A stretch of DNA of 22,231 bases from Candidatus Aenigmatarchaeota archaeon. Lineage in GTDB: Archaea; Aenigmatarchaeota; Aenigmatarchaeia; GW2011-AR5. The position numbers were made by a program, and so were the translations under genes. Location of the stretch: contig JACPJX010000013.1 of NCBI GenBank assembly GCA_016187365.1, positions 1 to 22,231 on the forward strand, written 5' to 3'. This document shows positions 1 through 8,521 of this stretch, piece by piece; position 1 is the first letter of the stretch; every line of letters starts with the position of its first letter. Below the pieces are notes generated by a model. It worked only from the letters and a program-made list of their open reading frames with translations, searched no databases and was not told where the DNA came from.

Positions 1-688
1 CATCTTCCGTCTGGAATTTCCCTATGTCTTTCACGGGGATTGAGACAAGCCATGTTTTTTCATTGAAGCTGTATGGCGCCCGGAACATGTGCCTGCTTCC
101 CCAGTCTTTCTCTATCTCGACCAGCGAGAACGGGTTCTCCGTTTCATGCCCCATCTTCCCGAGTTCCTTCGACATCTTTTCCCTTATGTTTTCGCGGATG
201 AACCATGTGATCGCTCTGGGCACGCTCGGATACTGCTTTGCGAGGGGCTTGTAGTCCACCTCCTTCGGAAACATGACCCACGGCAGTATTATGTGAAAGC
301 CGCGCCTGCCCGAGAATTTTATGGTGTGGTTCTTTATGCCGTATTTTTCCAGGATGCCGCAGACCAGGATGGCGCCAGTCTTGGATTCTGCAATGCTGAG
401 CTTCGAGTCTATGTCAATCACAAGGTCCCATCCGGTGCGGAGTTCCTCGTAGTTTGATGCCGTGAGGGCCATCGGATTTCTCCACCTTTCAGCCGAATAA
501 TGGAACGAGGTGACCCCCTTCCTCGCCATCTGAACTATGTCTGTGGGGAACTGCAGCATGTTGGGCCTTCTCTCGTAGGCGCCGTCCCGCAGCGCGCCCG
601 CGACTTCCCTGTCCTTCGAATGGATGAATATCTGCTCCGCTATCCTTTCGTCGGAATAATACCTCAGAATCTGCGCCCTGTTCAGCAT
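1..688 (-). CDS. priS: DNA primase small subunit family protein (PriS-like), 3' end outside the window
   Basis: Open from an ATG at 688 to the window edge without a stop, giving 229 codons of a partial protein. Reading inward it shows an acidic pair in the context DLVIDIDSK (about residue 82) and then FSGRRGFH (about residue 120). These match the catalytic DxD and the SGxRGxH motif of archaeo-eukaryotic primase small subunits. A later stretch, SRHMFRAPYSFNEKTW, resembles the family's nucleotide-binding region. The enzyme would make RNA/DNA primers with a large subunit that is not in the window. It is the last visible gene of a minus-strand array with rpsO 45 nt upstream. A TATA-like TTTAAAGA lies about 25 nt before the ATG, so it may also have its own leaderless transcript. 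The missing C-terminus prevents deciding between a stand-alone PriS and a PriS-PriL fusion. Confidence 0.78.
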   Translation of the reverse strand, partial: MLNRAQILRYYSDERIAEQIFIHSKDREVAGALRDGAYERRPNMLQFPTDIVQMARKGVTSFHYSAERWRNPMALTASNYEELRTGWDLVIDIDSKLSIAESKTGAILVCGILEKYGIKNHTIKFSGRRGFHIILPWVMFPKEVDYKPLAKQYPSVPRAITWFIRENIREKMSKELGKMGHETENPFSLVEIEKDWGSRHMFRAPYSFNEKTWLVSIPVKDIGKFQTED

Positions 689-733
689 AGATAAAATAAC
701 CAGAGAAATCTTTAAAGAAGAAGCATGGATGAA

Positions 734-1162
734 TCATTTGACGAGAAGTTTTGCTTCCTCGATGCTGTATTTCCAGCCCCTCGGGAGCTTCCCTTTCCTG
801 GCGTAGTATTTGCCGAGGCGCCTTATTTTTGACTCCATCAGTTCAAGGCCGTGCCTGGCCTTCGCGTCCCCCTTGTTGGATTCCATGTGCCTGTGGAGGC
901 TTACCGCCCTGACCATAAGGTTGTGCATGTCTTCCATCTCATTCTCTTTTCCTGCTGCCCTGCCTATCCTCAGGCCGAAGACCCTGACATCCGGGATGCC
1001 GTACTGGTCCCTCAGTATTGTGCCTATCCTGGCCGTGCTGGCGCCTTCCTTTGAGAATTTCTCTACAAGCTTCCGGACTTCTTCCTTCTCGTATACCATC
1101 CATGAGTGCCTCTTTACGGGGGGCTTGCTGGAGCCGTGCCTGCCGTGTTTCCTGCTGTGCAT
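734..1162 (-). CDS. rpsO: 30S ribosomal protein S15 (archaeal/eukaryotic S13e type)
   Basis: The protein carries the archaeal S15 signature throughout: a basic N-terminus (MHSRKHGRHGSSKPP), GTILRDQYGIPDVR, then LMVRAVSLHRHME and the C-terminal ESKIRRLGKYYARKGKLP. It binds 16S rRNA in the small subunit; about 142-148 aa is normal for archaea. The start is ambiguous. I use the ATG at 1162, preceded by a GGTGAT Shine-Dalgarno-like sequence 13 nt upstream. A GTG at 1180 would add six residues (MIEIAR), and the family's usual MARMH start aligns with an ATA codon between the two. The gene begins next to the bud32 stop codon at 1173-1175, so the two are probably co-transcribed and perhaps translationally coupled. 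Confidence 0.95.
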   Translation of the reverse strand: MHSRKHGRHGSSKPPVKRHSWMVYEKEEVRKLVEKFSKEGASTARIGTILRDQYGIPDVRVFGLRIGRAAGKENEMEDMHNLMVRAVSLHRHMESNKGDAKARHGLELMESKIRRLGKYYARKGKLPRGWKYSIEEAKLLVK

Positions 1163-1172
1163 CCTTGCTATT

Positions 1173-1766
1173 TCAATCACCTTTCGAATATCTTCTTCTT
1201 TTCTGTATCTTCTTCAGCGCATTGAGCGTTCTCTCGTCTCTAGTTTTTTCGCGGTAAGCCTTTAAAAAGGCGTCCCACGCCGTTCCCATGAGGCCGGGAT
1301 GGGTGGACTCAAGCGCCTCTTTCAGCAGATAGAGGTCTGTGGCCTTGTCCTCCGTCCTCTGCGACCTGCATCCTAGGCCGAAGTCTATGAAGCAGATATC
1401 GCCGCCCTTCAGCATCATGTTGCTTGTTGTCAGGTCGCCGTGTATTATGCCGCTGTTGTGCATCTTCGCAACGGACCCGGCTATTTTCCTGCATATGCCG
1501 GCGCAGTTTCTTCCGTTCATGACATCCCTGACTTTCTTTCCCTCTATGTACTCCATTTTTATCGAGAATCTTCCCTGCGACAATACCGCAGGGGCTGGGA
1601 CGCCACTCCGCCTTGCTTCGGAAATAAGTTTGGCCTCAAGGCGGGTTCTTTTTTTCCTGAGGGACTCGTCCAGGATTTTGTTCCTGTATTTCTTCATCCT
1701 TCTTGTCTTCTCTATGGCGCCGCCGGCAAGGGCTATTTCGGCCTCGGCGCCTGTGGCTATCAGCAT
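1173..1766 (-). CDS. bud32: Kae1-associated protein kinase Bud32
   Basis: A small kinase of 197 aa, the usual size of stand-alone archaeal Bud32. Visible motifs in order: GAEA near residue 6, the KTRRMKKYR and LDESLRKKRTRLEA block (residues about 20-45), the HGDLTTSNMM catalytic loop (about 110) and the IDFGLG metal-binding motif (about 127), then ATDLYLLKEALESTHP. Bud32 is the ATPase/kinase of the KEOPS complex that makes the t6A modification of tRNA with Kae1, which is not encoded here. It lacks a glycine-rich P-loop of the classical kinase type, as expected for the family. A TATA-like TAAATACC lies about 25 nt upstream of the ATG in the 30-nt gap after the deoxyhypusine synthase gene. Confidence 0.95.
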   Translation of the reverse strand: MLIATGAEAEIALAGGAIEKTRRMKKYRNKILDESLRKKRTRLEAKLISEARRSGVPAPAVLSQGRFSIKMEYIEGKKVRDVMNGRNCAGICRKIAGSVAKMHNSGIIHGDLTTSNMMLKGGDICFIDFGLGCRSQRTEDKATDLYLLKEALESTHPGLMGTAWDAFLKAYREKTRDERTLNALKKIQKRRRYSKGD

Positions 1767-1796
1767 GAAGAAATATTGCCAGAAAGGTATTTAGAA

Positions 1797-2873
1797 TTAG
1801 TTGCTGAATGCGCCGGAAAAGTCCGGGATTGCCGGCCTCTTCTTTATGCGCTCGTTCAGGGCATGGGAAACGATGGGCAGCGCAATCGTCGCATCGCAAT
1901 AGCACTGGGCTTTCAGGGCGTCGGCGGATTCCTTTCCCCAGCTCATTGCCTCCTCGAACGTGCATCCCGAAAGCCCGCCCCATTGAGGAAGGTCTGAACT
2001 GATCTGTATGGCATATTTGTGGGGGTAGTAGTTCTCCCATTTTTCCTTGACGCCCTCCCGCCTCGTGATTCCTTTCCTTCCGGGAACGTTTCTGTCGGCG
2101 TACAGGAGGTCTGCGGTGACGGCAAAAAGCTGTATGAAATCCTTCGGCACGCCGCCGCCTATGTATATCACGCCTGTGTCTTTTGCCCTTTCCGAAAGCC
2201 TCATGAATTCTATGTAATCCTTCATGTTGTCTATTATCAGGTTGAAGTTCTTGCTCTTGGCTATCAGGCCGGCGTCGCCATACGGGCTGTCCACTATGGC
2301 CGGGCAGAACACGGGGACATTGTGCTTTGCGGCTGTCGCAACTATGCTGTTTATGCCTTTTTTCAGGAGCCATTGGCCGAACATGCTGAGTATTTCCCTC
2401 GATGAATACGGGTGGTTCTGCCTGAGCGAACTCATGTAGAAATCCGCTATCATTTCCGTCATTTCCATGTAATCGGATTCCTTCCCGTAGACATCATAAT
2501 ACCTGTTAAGATCGGAATGGAAGAGATCGATGTCATTTTCCTTGTGGTCCCCCTGCCAGTAACTGAACCCCATCGCCTCGACTATGTCCTCAGATATGTT
2601 GGCCCCGGTTGAAACCAGGATATCTATGAAGCGGTTTTCAATGAGCCATTTTATTATCTTCCACTGGCCGGTCGTGCTCAGGGAGCCCGCATATCCGAGA
2701 AGAATCACGGTATTCTCGTCCCTTATCATGTTTTCCCATACATTGACGATTTCGCCCAGTTTTTTCCCCTGAAATCCTGTGTTCGCCATCTCCTCAAGCA
2801 GTACAGAAACAGGTTTTTTGTCGCTTACTTCTATTGCATTGACTTTTTTCTGAAAATAATTTTTTTTATCCAT
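1797..2873 (-). CDS. dys: Deoxyhypusine synthase family protein
   Basis: 358 aa. Hallmarks are RFIDILVSTGANISED (about residues 80-95), a PYSSREIL segment, VFCPAIVDSPYGD, GVIYIGGGVPKDFIQ (NAD site), and near the C-terminus QWGGLSGCTFEEAMSWGKE followed by YCDATIALP. The lysine in SWGK is the conserved catalytic lysine that carries the aminobutyl intermediate. The enzyme uses spermidine and NAD to convert a lysine of aIF5A to deoxyhypusine; homospermidine synthase-like members share these motifs, so substrate is inferred. It lies 44 nt downstream of the agmatinase gene, which supplies putrescine. An AT-rich TATA-like element (TTATTTATAG) sits about 25-30 nt before the ATG, suggesting a leaderless transcript of its own. 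No aIF5A gene is in the window. Confidence 0.93.
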   Translation of the reverse strand: MDKKNYFQKKVNAIEVSDKKPVSVLLEEMANTGFQGKKLGEIVNVWENMIRDENTVILLGYAGSLSTTGQWKIIKWLIENRFIDILVSTGANISEDIVEAMGFSYWQGDHKENDIDLFHSDLNRYYDVYGKESDYMEMTEMIADFYMSSLRQNHPYSSREILSMFGQWLLKKGINSIVATAAKHNVPVFCPAIVDSPYGDAGLIAKSKNFNLIIDNMKDYIEFMRLSERAKDTGVIYIGGGVPKDFIQLFAVTADLLYADRNVPGRKGITRREGVKEKWENYYPHKYAIQISSDLPQWGGLSGCTFEEAMSWGKESADALKAQCYCDATIALPIVSHALNERIKKRPAIPDFSGAFSN

Positions 2874-2917
2874 TACAGCAAATTATGCACATTAAACTAT
2901 AAATAATTTCTTTTTTT

Positions 2918-3790
2918 CTAGATTTTTTTCCGGAGAATGGCGCATGTCTGGAAAAGAAGTTTTGCCGCCAGTGCCTCGGTAAAATTGTTTCCCGGTACGG
3001 GGGAGACCTCGACAAGGTCCATCCCTATGATTTTTTTCGCTGCATCGAGCTGCGAAACGAATTCGTGCATCTCGGCGTAGCTGAGGCCGTCGGGCTGAGG
3101 GGTTCCGGTCCCGGCCACGTCGAGGGCATCGATATCAAAGCTTACGTATAAATTGGCATCTTTGGCGAATTCCAGTATTTTTTTCTTCGTTTCTTCCATG
3201 TCCCTGCATTCATGCCTGAACACTATCCTGTCGCGGAACGATTCAGCCTCCTCCCGTGTCGCGCTGCGTATCCCGACTTCGAGGAGGTTTTCCCTTCCTA
3301 TGATGTCGGTTATGCGCCTCATTACGCATGCGTGGTTGTACCTGTTTCCCTCGTATTCATCCCTGAGGTCGGCATGGGCATCGAATGAAATGAGCTTTAT
3401 ATCGCCGAAAAATCTTGCCGCGCCCATTATCGCGCCGGCTGTTATGCTGTGCTCGCCGCCAAGCATGAGCGGCATTTTCCCGTGCTTCAGGATGTTTTCT
3501 ATGTTGTCCGAGACGCGCTCCAGTGTTTCCTCCGACCTGCCGGCCGCGATCTCCATGTCGCCGAGATCGTAGAAGCCTATGTCGCTGTCGACATCGATGC
3601 CCGTGTTTATGTCGTATAATTCTGTCTGCTGGGAGGCCTCCCTTATGGCGTCAGGGCCCTTTCTCGTCCCTGTCCTGTAGGATGTCGTGGAGTCAAAAGG
3701 CACCCCGAATACCCATATCTTTGCGGCTTCGGCGGATATTGTGGTGCCGGTGAAATTGTTAGGAATTTTCGGGTGAATCAGCAAAACCAT
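2918..3790 (-). CDS. speB: Agmatinase/arginase family ureohydrolase
   Basis: 290 aa, normal for agmatinase. The Mn-binding motifs of the ureohydrolase fold are present in order: GGEHS (about residue 110), SFDAHADLR (about 134), and SFDIDALD (about 220); VFGVPFDSTTSYRTGTRKGP near the N-terminus and DLVEVSP near the C-terminus are also typical. The likely reaction is agmatine to putrescine plus urea, the first committed step of polyamine synthesis. Agmatinase is favoured over arginase by similarity of the motif context, but this is a family inference. It heads the minus-strand array speB-dys-bud32-rpsO-priS. The promoter is the AT-rich gap shared with the divergent purD-like gene. Confidence 0.93.
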   Translation of the reverse strand: MVLLIHPKIPNNFTGTTISAEAAKIWVFGVPFDSTTSYRTGTRKGPDAIREASQQTELYDINTGIDVDSDIGFYDLGDMEIAAGRSEETLERVSDNIENILKHGKMPLMLGGEHSITAGAIMGAARFFGDIKLISFDAHADLRDEYEGNRYNHACVMRRITDIIGRENLLEVGIRSATREEAESFRDRIVFRHECRDMEETKKKILEFAKDANLYVSFDIDALDVAGTGTPQPDGLSYAEMHEFVSQLDAAKKIIGMDLVEVSPVPGNNFTEALAAKLLFQTCAILRKKI

Positions 3791-3886
3791 GGAGCAATTT
3801 AACTGAAAAATTATTTAAACCGCTCGGGAAGAACTCAGAGCACGGTAAAAAAAATTTTATATTCGGCCTTATGCATTAAGAGTAGC
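3791..3886. promoter_or_regulatory. Divergent promoter region between speB and the purD-like gene
   Basis: A 96-nt gap with two AT-rich archaeal TATA-like elements. On the minus strand GGTTTAAATAATTTTT lies about 25 nt before the speB ATG. On the plus strand AAAATTTTATATTCGG lies about 27 nt before the ATG at 3887. Both spacings fit leaderless archaeal transcripts. Confidence 0.6.
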
Positions 3887-5188
3887 ATGGAAAAAAATTC
3901 CGGGAACGGAAAAAAGAAATTTTTGTTCATTTCTAATGTGGGCATGATAGGCGATCTGGCGTGGCAGATAAAGAAGGAAGGGAACGAGGTAAAATATTAT
4001 ATACATAAAAATGACCAGAAGGACGTTTGCGACGGGTTCGTCGACAAGACGGATTCGTGGAAAGATCTTGTAGAGTGGGCTGATGTGATAGTTTTTGACG
4101 ACACTGAATTCGGCGAGCTTGCCGACAGGATGAGGAAGGAGGGGAAGATTGTCGTGGGCGGTTCTTCCTACACCGACAAACTCGAACTCAGCAGGGAATT
4201 CGGACAGGAAGAAATGAAAAATTCCGGCATGACCGTCCTGCCCAATTGGAATTTCGATGATTTTGAGGAGGCGATAAAGTTCATCAGGGAAAATCCGGGA
4301 AGATACGTCATAAAGCCCAGCGGGCTTGCGCAGAACGAGAAGGAACTGCTTTTTATAGGCCAGGAGGATGACGGCAAGGATGTCCTGCAGGTCCTGGAGC
4401 ACTACAAGAAGAACTGGTCGAAGAAGATAAAGATTTTCCAGATCCAGAAATATGCATCCGGTGTCGAGGTTGCGATAGGCGCTTTTTTCAACGGCCGTGA
4501 TTTCATAACGCCTGTGAACATAAACTTCGAGCACAAGCGGATGTTCCCGGGCGAGATAGGGCCGAGCACAGGCGAGATGGGAACTAGTATGTATTTTTCC
4601 CATCCGAACGCGCTGTTCAACCAGACGCTTCTGAAAATGAAAGAGAAACTGGCGGAAAGCGGGTATGTCGGATATATAGACATCAACTGCATCGTGAATT
4701 CAAAGGGCATATACCCCCTTGAATTTACCTCGAGATTCGGATATCCGCACATAAGCATCGCGATCGAGGGCATTCTAAGCCCGTGGGGGGAATTCCTGCA
4801 TGCGATCGCAGGCGGCCAGAAATATGACCTGAAGGTGAAAAGGGGCTTCCAGATAGGCGTTGTCATAGCCGTGCCGCCGTTCCCTTTCAATGATCCGGAA
4901 GCTTTCAGGAAATATTCGGAAGATGCTGCAATACTTTTCAAGAAGCCCAATCTGGGCGGCGTTCACCTCGGCGATGTGAAATTTGTTGATGATGACTGGC
5001 GCCTTGCCGGCAATTCAGGTTATGCGCTGATAGTCACGGGCTCCGGGAGCACCATGGACGGCGCGAGGAAGCAGGCATATCACCGCGTGAAGAACATAAT
5101 GATACCGAACATGTTCTACCGGACCGACATCGGCCTGCGCTGGTACTACGACTCCGACAAAATGCAGACATGGGGCTATCTCTACTGA
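3887..5188 (+). CDS. purD: PurD-family ATP-grasp protein (phosphoribosylamine-glycine ligase-like)
   Basis: 433 aa, the normal PurD length. Visible family features: an N-terminal Rossmann-like start (KFLFISNVGMIGDLAW), an ATP-grasp lysine segment PGRYVIKPSG (about residue 140), a QKYASGVEVAIGAFFNG segment (about 190), GPSTGEMGTSM (about 225) and the metal-binding PLEFTSRFGYP (about 283). The C-terminal GSTMDGARKQAYHRV matches the PurD end domain. PurD joins phosphoribosylamine and glycine in purine synthesis. The usual GGREHALAW N-terminal motif is not conserved, and no other purine gene is nearby, so another ATP-grasp ligation is possible. It stands alone on the plus strand with its own TATA-like promoter. 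Confidence 0.8.
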   Translation: MEKNSGNGKKKFLFISNVGMIGDLAWQIKKEGNEVKYYIHKNDQKDVCDGFVDKTDSWKDLVEWADVIVFDDTEFGELADRMRKEGKIVVGGSSYTDKLELSREFGQEEMKNSGMTVLPNWNFDDFEEAIKFIRENPGRYVIKPSGLAQNEKELLFIGQEDDGKDVLQVLEHYKKNWSKKIKIFQIQKYASGVEVAIGAFFNGRDFITPVNINFEHKRMFPGEIGPSTGEMGTSMYFSHPNALFNQTLLKMKEKLAESGYVGYIDINCIVNSKGIYPLEFTSRFGYPHISIAIEGILSPWGEFLHAIAGGQKYDLKVKRGFQIGVVIAVPPFPFNDPEAFRKYSEDAAILFKKPNLGGVHLGDVKFVDDDWRLAGNSGYALIVTGSGSTMDGARKQAYHRVKNIMIPNMFYRTDIGLRWYYDSDKMQTWGYLY

Positions 5189-5261
5189 CGTTTCTCCGCG
5201 CGCTTATATATAGTGTTACATAATATAATTTATAGTAACTTAATGTTACAAAGGCGGTTGT
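5189..5261 (+). promoter_or_regulatory. Promoter and possible autoregulatory operator of the RHH-SMC operon
   Basis: A TATA-like CTTATATATAG lies around 5203-5213. Immediately downstream the sequence carries TGTTACA at 5214-5220 and again at 5244-5250, with GTAAC at 5235-5239 between them. GTTAC (5215-5219) and GTAAC form a spaced inverted repeat, and GTAAC with the second GTTAC forms a tighter one (5-nt spacer). The sites overlap the expected transcription start. They are good candidates for an operator bound by the ribbon-helix-helix protein encoded at 5262. Confidence 0.5.
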
Positions 5262-5432
5262 ATGCCTGTTGTAAGAATTGATGAAAAGCTTTTGAGGGAA
5301 ATAAAGGACTTTCTCAAAAGAGACGAGAACAGGTACCGGTATCCTTCTGTGGCGGCATTTATCAATAATGACGTTTTTGAAAAGCTTAAGGACATCAATG
5401 AAAAGAGGGGTAAAAAAAATGGTTCGCCTTGA
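5262..5432 (+). CDS. Small ribbon-helix-helix type DNA-binding protein
   Basis: A 56-aa basic protein starting with PVVRIDEKLLREIKDFL, then a loop and YPSVAAFINNDVFEKLK. The pattern of a short beta strand with alternating residues followed by two helices, the second introduced by a YPS-type turn, fits the ribbon-helix-helix (MetJ/Arc-like) fold found in many small archaeal regulators. Its 3' end overlaps the smc start (ATG at 5419) by 14 nt, so it is the first gene of the smc-scpA-scpB-rqcH cluster. The GTTAC/GTAAC repeats just upstream suggest autoregulation. Fold assignment is by pattern only; a role as a chromosome-organising accessory rather than a repressor cannot be excluded. Confidence 0.7.
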   Translation: MPVVRIDEKLLREIKDFLKRDENRYRYPSVAAFINNDVFEKLKDINEKRGKKNGSP

Positions 5433-7830
5433 CAGGATAACGATGCATGGCTTCAAGTCGTTCGCCGGAAAGGTCATGATACCGTTCCCCGACGGCTTCA
5501 ATGTCATCGCCGGGCCCAACGGCTCTGGTAAGTCAAACGTCATAGATGCCATAACGTTCGTCATGGGCACCACATCCGCCCGCAGCATCCGCGCGGAGAA
5601 ATTGCAGAACCTGCTGTTTAACGGCGCCCGCGACAGGAAGCCCGCTGACTTCTGCGAGGTTTCCCTGTACCTGGACAATTCAGACGGGAAGATTCCGGGC
5701 GAGAAGGAAATAAAGATAACGCGCAAGATTACGCGCAGCGGCATTTCGGTGTATAAGATAAACGGCAGGAATGTGACAAGGGCAAAGGTCCTTGACATGT
5801 TCTCCTACGCCAACCTCTTCACGGAAGGCTACAACATAATAATGCAGGGTGATGTGACGAAGATAATAGAAATGTCGCCCGTGGAAAGGCGCTCGATTAT
5901 AGACGAAATATCCGGGATAGCGGAATTTGACGAAAAAAAGCAGAAAGCTGCCGCTGAACTGGAAAAAGTCGAGTCAAGGGTCAAGGAAAACATGATAATA
6001 GTGGCGGAGAAGCAGCGCTTTGTCGAAAGGCTGAAGGAAGAAAAACAGGCTGCAGAGAAATACCTTGTTCTCAGCGAAGATCTGAAAAAATCAAGAGCCT
6101 CCCTTGTAAGAAAAAAGCTCATGGCAGCCGAAGAAAAGCAGTCTGCCGTCGAAGTCGAGATAAAATCAGGAGAGGAGAACTTCACGAAACTGGAGGCGGA
6201 GTTCGGCGCCCTTGAAAAGGAGTTTGAGAAGAAGGAGAAGGGTATCTACAGGAAAGGCGACGACATCATAAAGAAGTCCAGGAACTACGAGATACGGAGA
6301 AAGATAGACGAGATCCAGACGGAAGCAATAAGGAAGAAAGACCGCATCGACATGCTGGAGAGGGATACGGAGCGCCTCAGGGAAATGTCTTCCCGGAAGC
6401 AGAACCCGGCGGTGAAGGAGGTGCTCGGGATGGCGGGCGTTCTCGGCACCTTCATGTCCCTCATATCGGTGCCGAAGAGGTATGAAACAGCCGTCCGCGT
6501 CGCCGCCGGGAAGCACGCGAGCGATGTTGTTGTCGAGGACGATGACGTGGCGTCGGAATGTATAAAGATGCTCAAGGACAGGAAGATAGGCAGGGCCAGG
6601 TTCATACCGCTCAACAAGATACGCGGGGGCAGGAGGAAGGACGTAAGGGGGGATTTTATAGGGTGGGCTGTGGACCTGGTGAAGTTCAGCGGGAAATACG
6701 CCCCCGCGGCGGACTACGTGCTGGGAAGCACCGTCATCGCCGAAACGCTGGACAAGGGAAGGCGCCTCGGCAGGGTCAGGGTTTCGACCCTTGACGGGGA
6801 CCTGATAGAGGCGTCCGGGGCCATAACAGGCGGGTTCTTCAGGAAGTCCGCAGACGGGTATGACGCCCAGATAAGGCGCAACGAAGAGGATATTTCAAAG
6901 ATCGAATCTGAAATATCATCCCTCGAGAAGAAGCTGGTGGAACTCAGGGCGCAGGAGCAGGAAGAATCGATGGAAGTCATGAAGCTTCAGGAGGAGAAGA
7001 GCGCCGGGGAGAAGGAAATCGAGGAGATGAGAAAGAAGAGAAAGGACATGTATGAGGAGCGCCTTGCGGGCCAGGGCAAAGTGAGCAAACTGAGGATAGA
7101 AAAGGCGAAACTGGAGGCGCTTCTTGACAACCTGCGGATTGAATCCAGGGAGTACAGCGGTGTTCAGGAATTCTACGACATGCCGGCTGAAGAGATCCAG
7201 GAAAGGGTGCGCTCCTGCATCATAGAGATAAACAGGCTGGGGCCTGTCAACATGAGGGCGATAGAGGAATTCAACACGATAGGCGTCGAGTTTGACGAGA
7301 TGAAAAAGAAGCTTGAGAAGCTTCTTGAGGAAAAGGATGCGATAGTGAAGATAGTCCGCGAGGTGGAAAAAAAGCGCTACGACAAGTTCATGGATGTGAT
7401 GACGAAGATCAGGGACAACTTCTCCAGAATCTACGCCGACCTGACAGGCGGCACCGGCATTTTGCGCCTGGAGGAGGAAAACAACATAGACAGCGGTCTT
7501 GTGGTGGAGGCGTCGCCGATGGGAAAAAGGGTCGTGAACCTGGACGCCATGTCCGGCGGCGAGAAAACTCTCACCTCGCTTGCCTTCCTTTTCTCGGTAA
7601 TGCAGCACAGCTCCTCGCCTTTCTACGTCCTTGATGAGATAGATGCGGCGCTTGACAAGGCGAACACGAAGAAAATTGCCGGCCTTATCAAGAAATATTC
7701 CAAGAATGTGCAGTTCATAGTGATAACCCACAACGACCTCACAATACAGGAAGCCGACAAGGTCTTCGGCGTGTCGATAGAAGGCGGCGTGTCAAAGGTC
7801 TTTGGGATAGACATGACAAGGGCTGGATGA
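5419..7830 (+). CDS. smc: Chromosome segregation protein SMC with shortened coiled-coil arms
   Basis: 803 aa from the ATG at 5419. That start gives the typical MVRLDRITMHGFKSF opening; an upstream in-frame ATG at 5368 lies inside the preceding gene. Walker A is GPNGSGKS (residues 32-39). The C-terminal head has the signature LDAMSGGEKTLTS (about 708) and Walker B FYVLDEIDAALD (about 735). A hinge-like domain spans about 330-485. The two coiled coils, about 170-325 and 490-655, are roughly half the usual length, since archaeal and bacterial SMCs are typically near 1150-1200 aa. Heads and hinge look intact, so this is a compact SMC rather than a fragment. SMC dimers with ScpA and ScpB, encoded next, form the condensin that organises and segregates the chromosome. 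It overlaps the RHH gene. Confidence 0.95.
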   Translation: MVRLDRITMHGFKSFAGKVMIPFPDGFNVIAGPNGSGKSNVIDAITFVMGTTSARSIRAEKLQNLLFNGARDRKPADFCEVSLYLDNSDGKIPGEKEIKITRKITRSGISVYKINGRNVTRAKVLDMFSYANLFTEGYNIIMQGDVTKIIEMSPVERRSIIDEISGIAEFDEKKQKAAAELEKVESRVKENMIIVAEKQRFVERLKEEKQAAEKYLVLSEDLKKSRASLVRKKLMAAEEKQSAVEVEIKSGEENFTKLEAEFGALEKEFEKKEKGIYRKGDDIIKKSRNYEIRRKIDEIQTEAIRKKDRIDMLERDTERLREMSSRKQNPAVKEVLGMAGVLGTFMSLISVPKRYETAVRVAAGKHASDVVVEDDDVASECIKMLKDRKIGRARFIPLNKIRGGRRKDVRGDFIGWAVDLVKFSGKYAPAADYVLGSTVIAETLDKGRRLGRVRVSTLDGDLIEASGAITGGFFRKSADGYDAQIRRNEEDISKIESEISSLEKKLVELRAQEQEESMEVMKLQEEKSAGEKEIEEMRKKRKDMYEERLAGQGKVSKLRIEKAKLEALLDNLRIESREYSGVQEFYDMPAEEIQERVRSCIIEINRLGPVNMRAIEEFNTIGVEFDEMKKKLEKLLEEKDAIVKIVREVEKKRYDKFMDVMTKIRDNFSRIYADLTGGTGILRLEEENNIDSGLVVEASPMGKRVVNLDAMSGGEKTLTSLAFLFSVMQHSSSPFYVLDEIDAALDKANTKKIAGLIKKYSKNVQFIVITHNDLTIQEADKVFGVSIEGGVSKVFGIDMTRAG

Positions 7831-7831
7831 T

Positions 7832-8521
7832 ATGATTGAAGAAGACAGAATGATACAGATGATTGTCCTCGGCTCGGACTGGCAGGAAGTGGTGTCAAAT
7901 ATAGTCATGGAGGAGGGCATGAATCCCCTCGACATAGACATGATAAAACTCACAGACTCGTTCATGAACCACATGGAGCGCCTGAAGTCATTTGATTTCA
8001 AGGTACCCGCCAGGTTCATCCTCATAGCCGCCATACTTCTCAGGATGAAATGCGAGCTCATATTCGAAAAGGAGGAGGAAAAACTACTGGAGAAAAAGGA
8101 CGTGGAGCCCATAAACGTTGACGTCCCGATACTTCCTTTGCCGATGGAAAGAAAGCCCACGAAGAAGGTCAAGCTGTCTGACCTTATAAGTGCCCTGAAC
8201 AGGGCGTTTGAATTCAGGGAGAAAAAGGAGACCAAGCAGTTCAGGATGAGGCGGGCTGTCGAGAATTTGATAAATGAGGAGGAGGATATAGAGGAAAGGA
8301 TAGAAAAGATATGCAGCGACATAGCCGCGCGCGGGAATCTGATGTTTTCGCAGCTTGTTCCGCAGTGGGAAAGGAAGGAAATAGTTGCGACGTTCCTGCC
8401 CCTTCTTTACCTGTGCCAGCGCGGCAGGATAGAATGCGAACAGGATGAGATGTTTGCCGACATATCAATAAAATTCATCGAGGTTGCAGAAAATGAGCGA
8501 CAAGAACCTGGCGCTTCTTGA
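7832..8521 (+). CDS. scpA: Segregation and condensation protein A (ScpA, kleisin)
   Basis: 229 aa. The N-terminal block DWQEVVSNIVMEEGMNPLDIDMIKLTDSFM matches the ScpA signature that contacts the SMC neck. It is followed by VPARFILIAAILLRMKCELIF, a charged linker and a C-terminal winged-helix part (QWERKEIVATFLPLLYLCQRG) that binds the other SMC head. The ATG is one base after the smc stop, and its end overlaps scpB, which implies co-translation with both partners. ScpA bridges the two SMC heads to close the condensin ring. Length is close to that of compact archaeal ScpA. Confidence 0.93.
   Translation: MIEEDRMIQMIVLGSDWQEVVSNIVMEEGMNPLDIDMIKLTDSFMNHMERLKSFDFKVPARFILIAAILLRMKCELIFEKEEEKLLEKKDVEPINVDVPILPLPMERKPTKKVKLSDLISALNRAFEFREKKETKQFRMRRAVENLINEEEDIEERIEKICSDIAARGNLMFSQLVPQWERKEIVATFLPLLYLCQRGRIECEQDEMFADISIKFIEVAENERQEPGAS

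Noticed and set aside
5034..5798. A 254-codon minus-strand ORF
   Set aside because: It is antisense to the end of the purD-like gene, the RHH gene and the start of smc, all with strong coding evidence.
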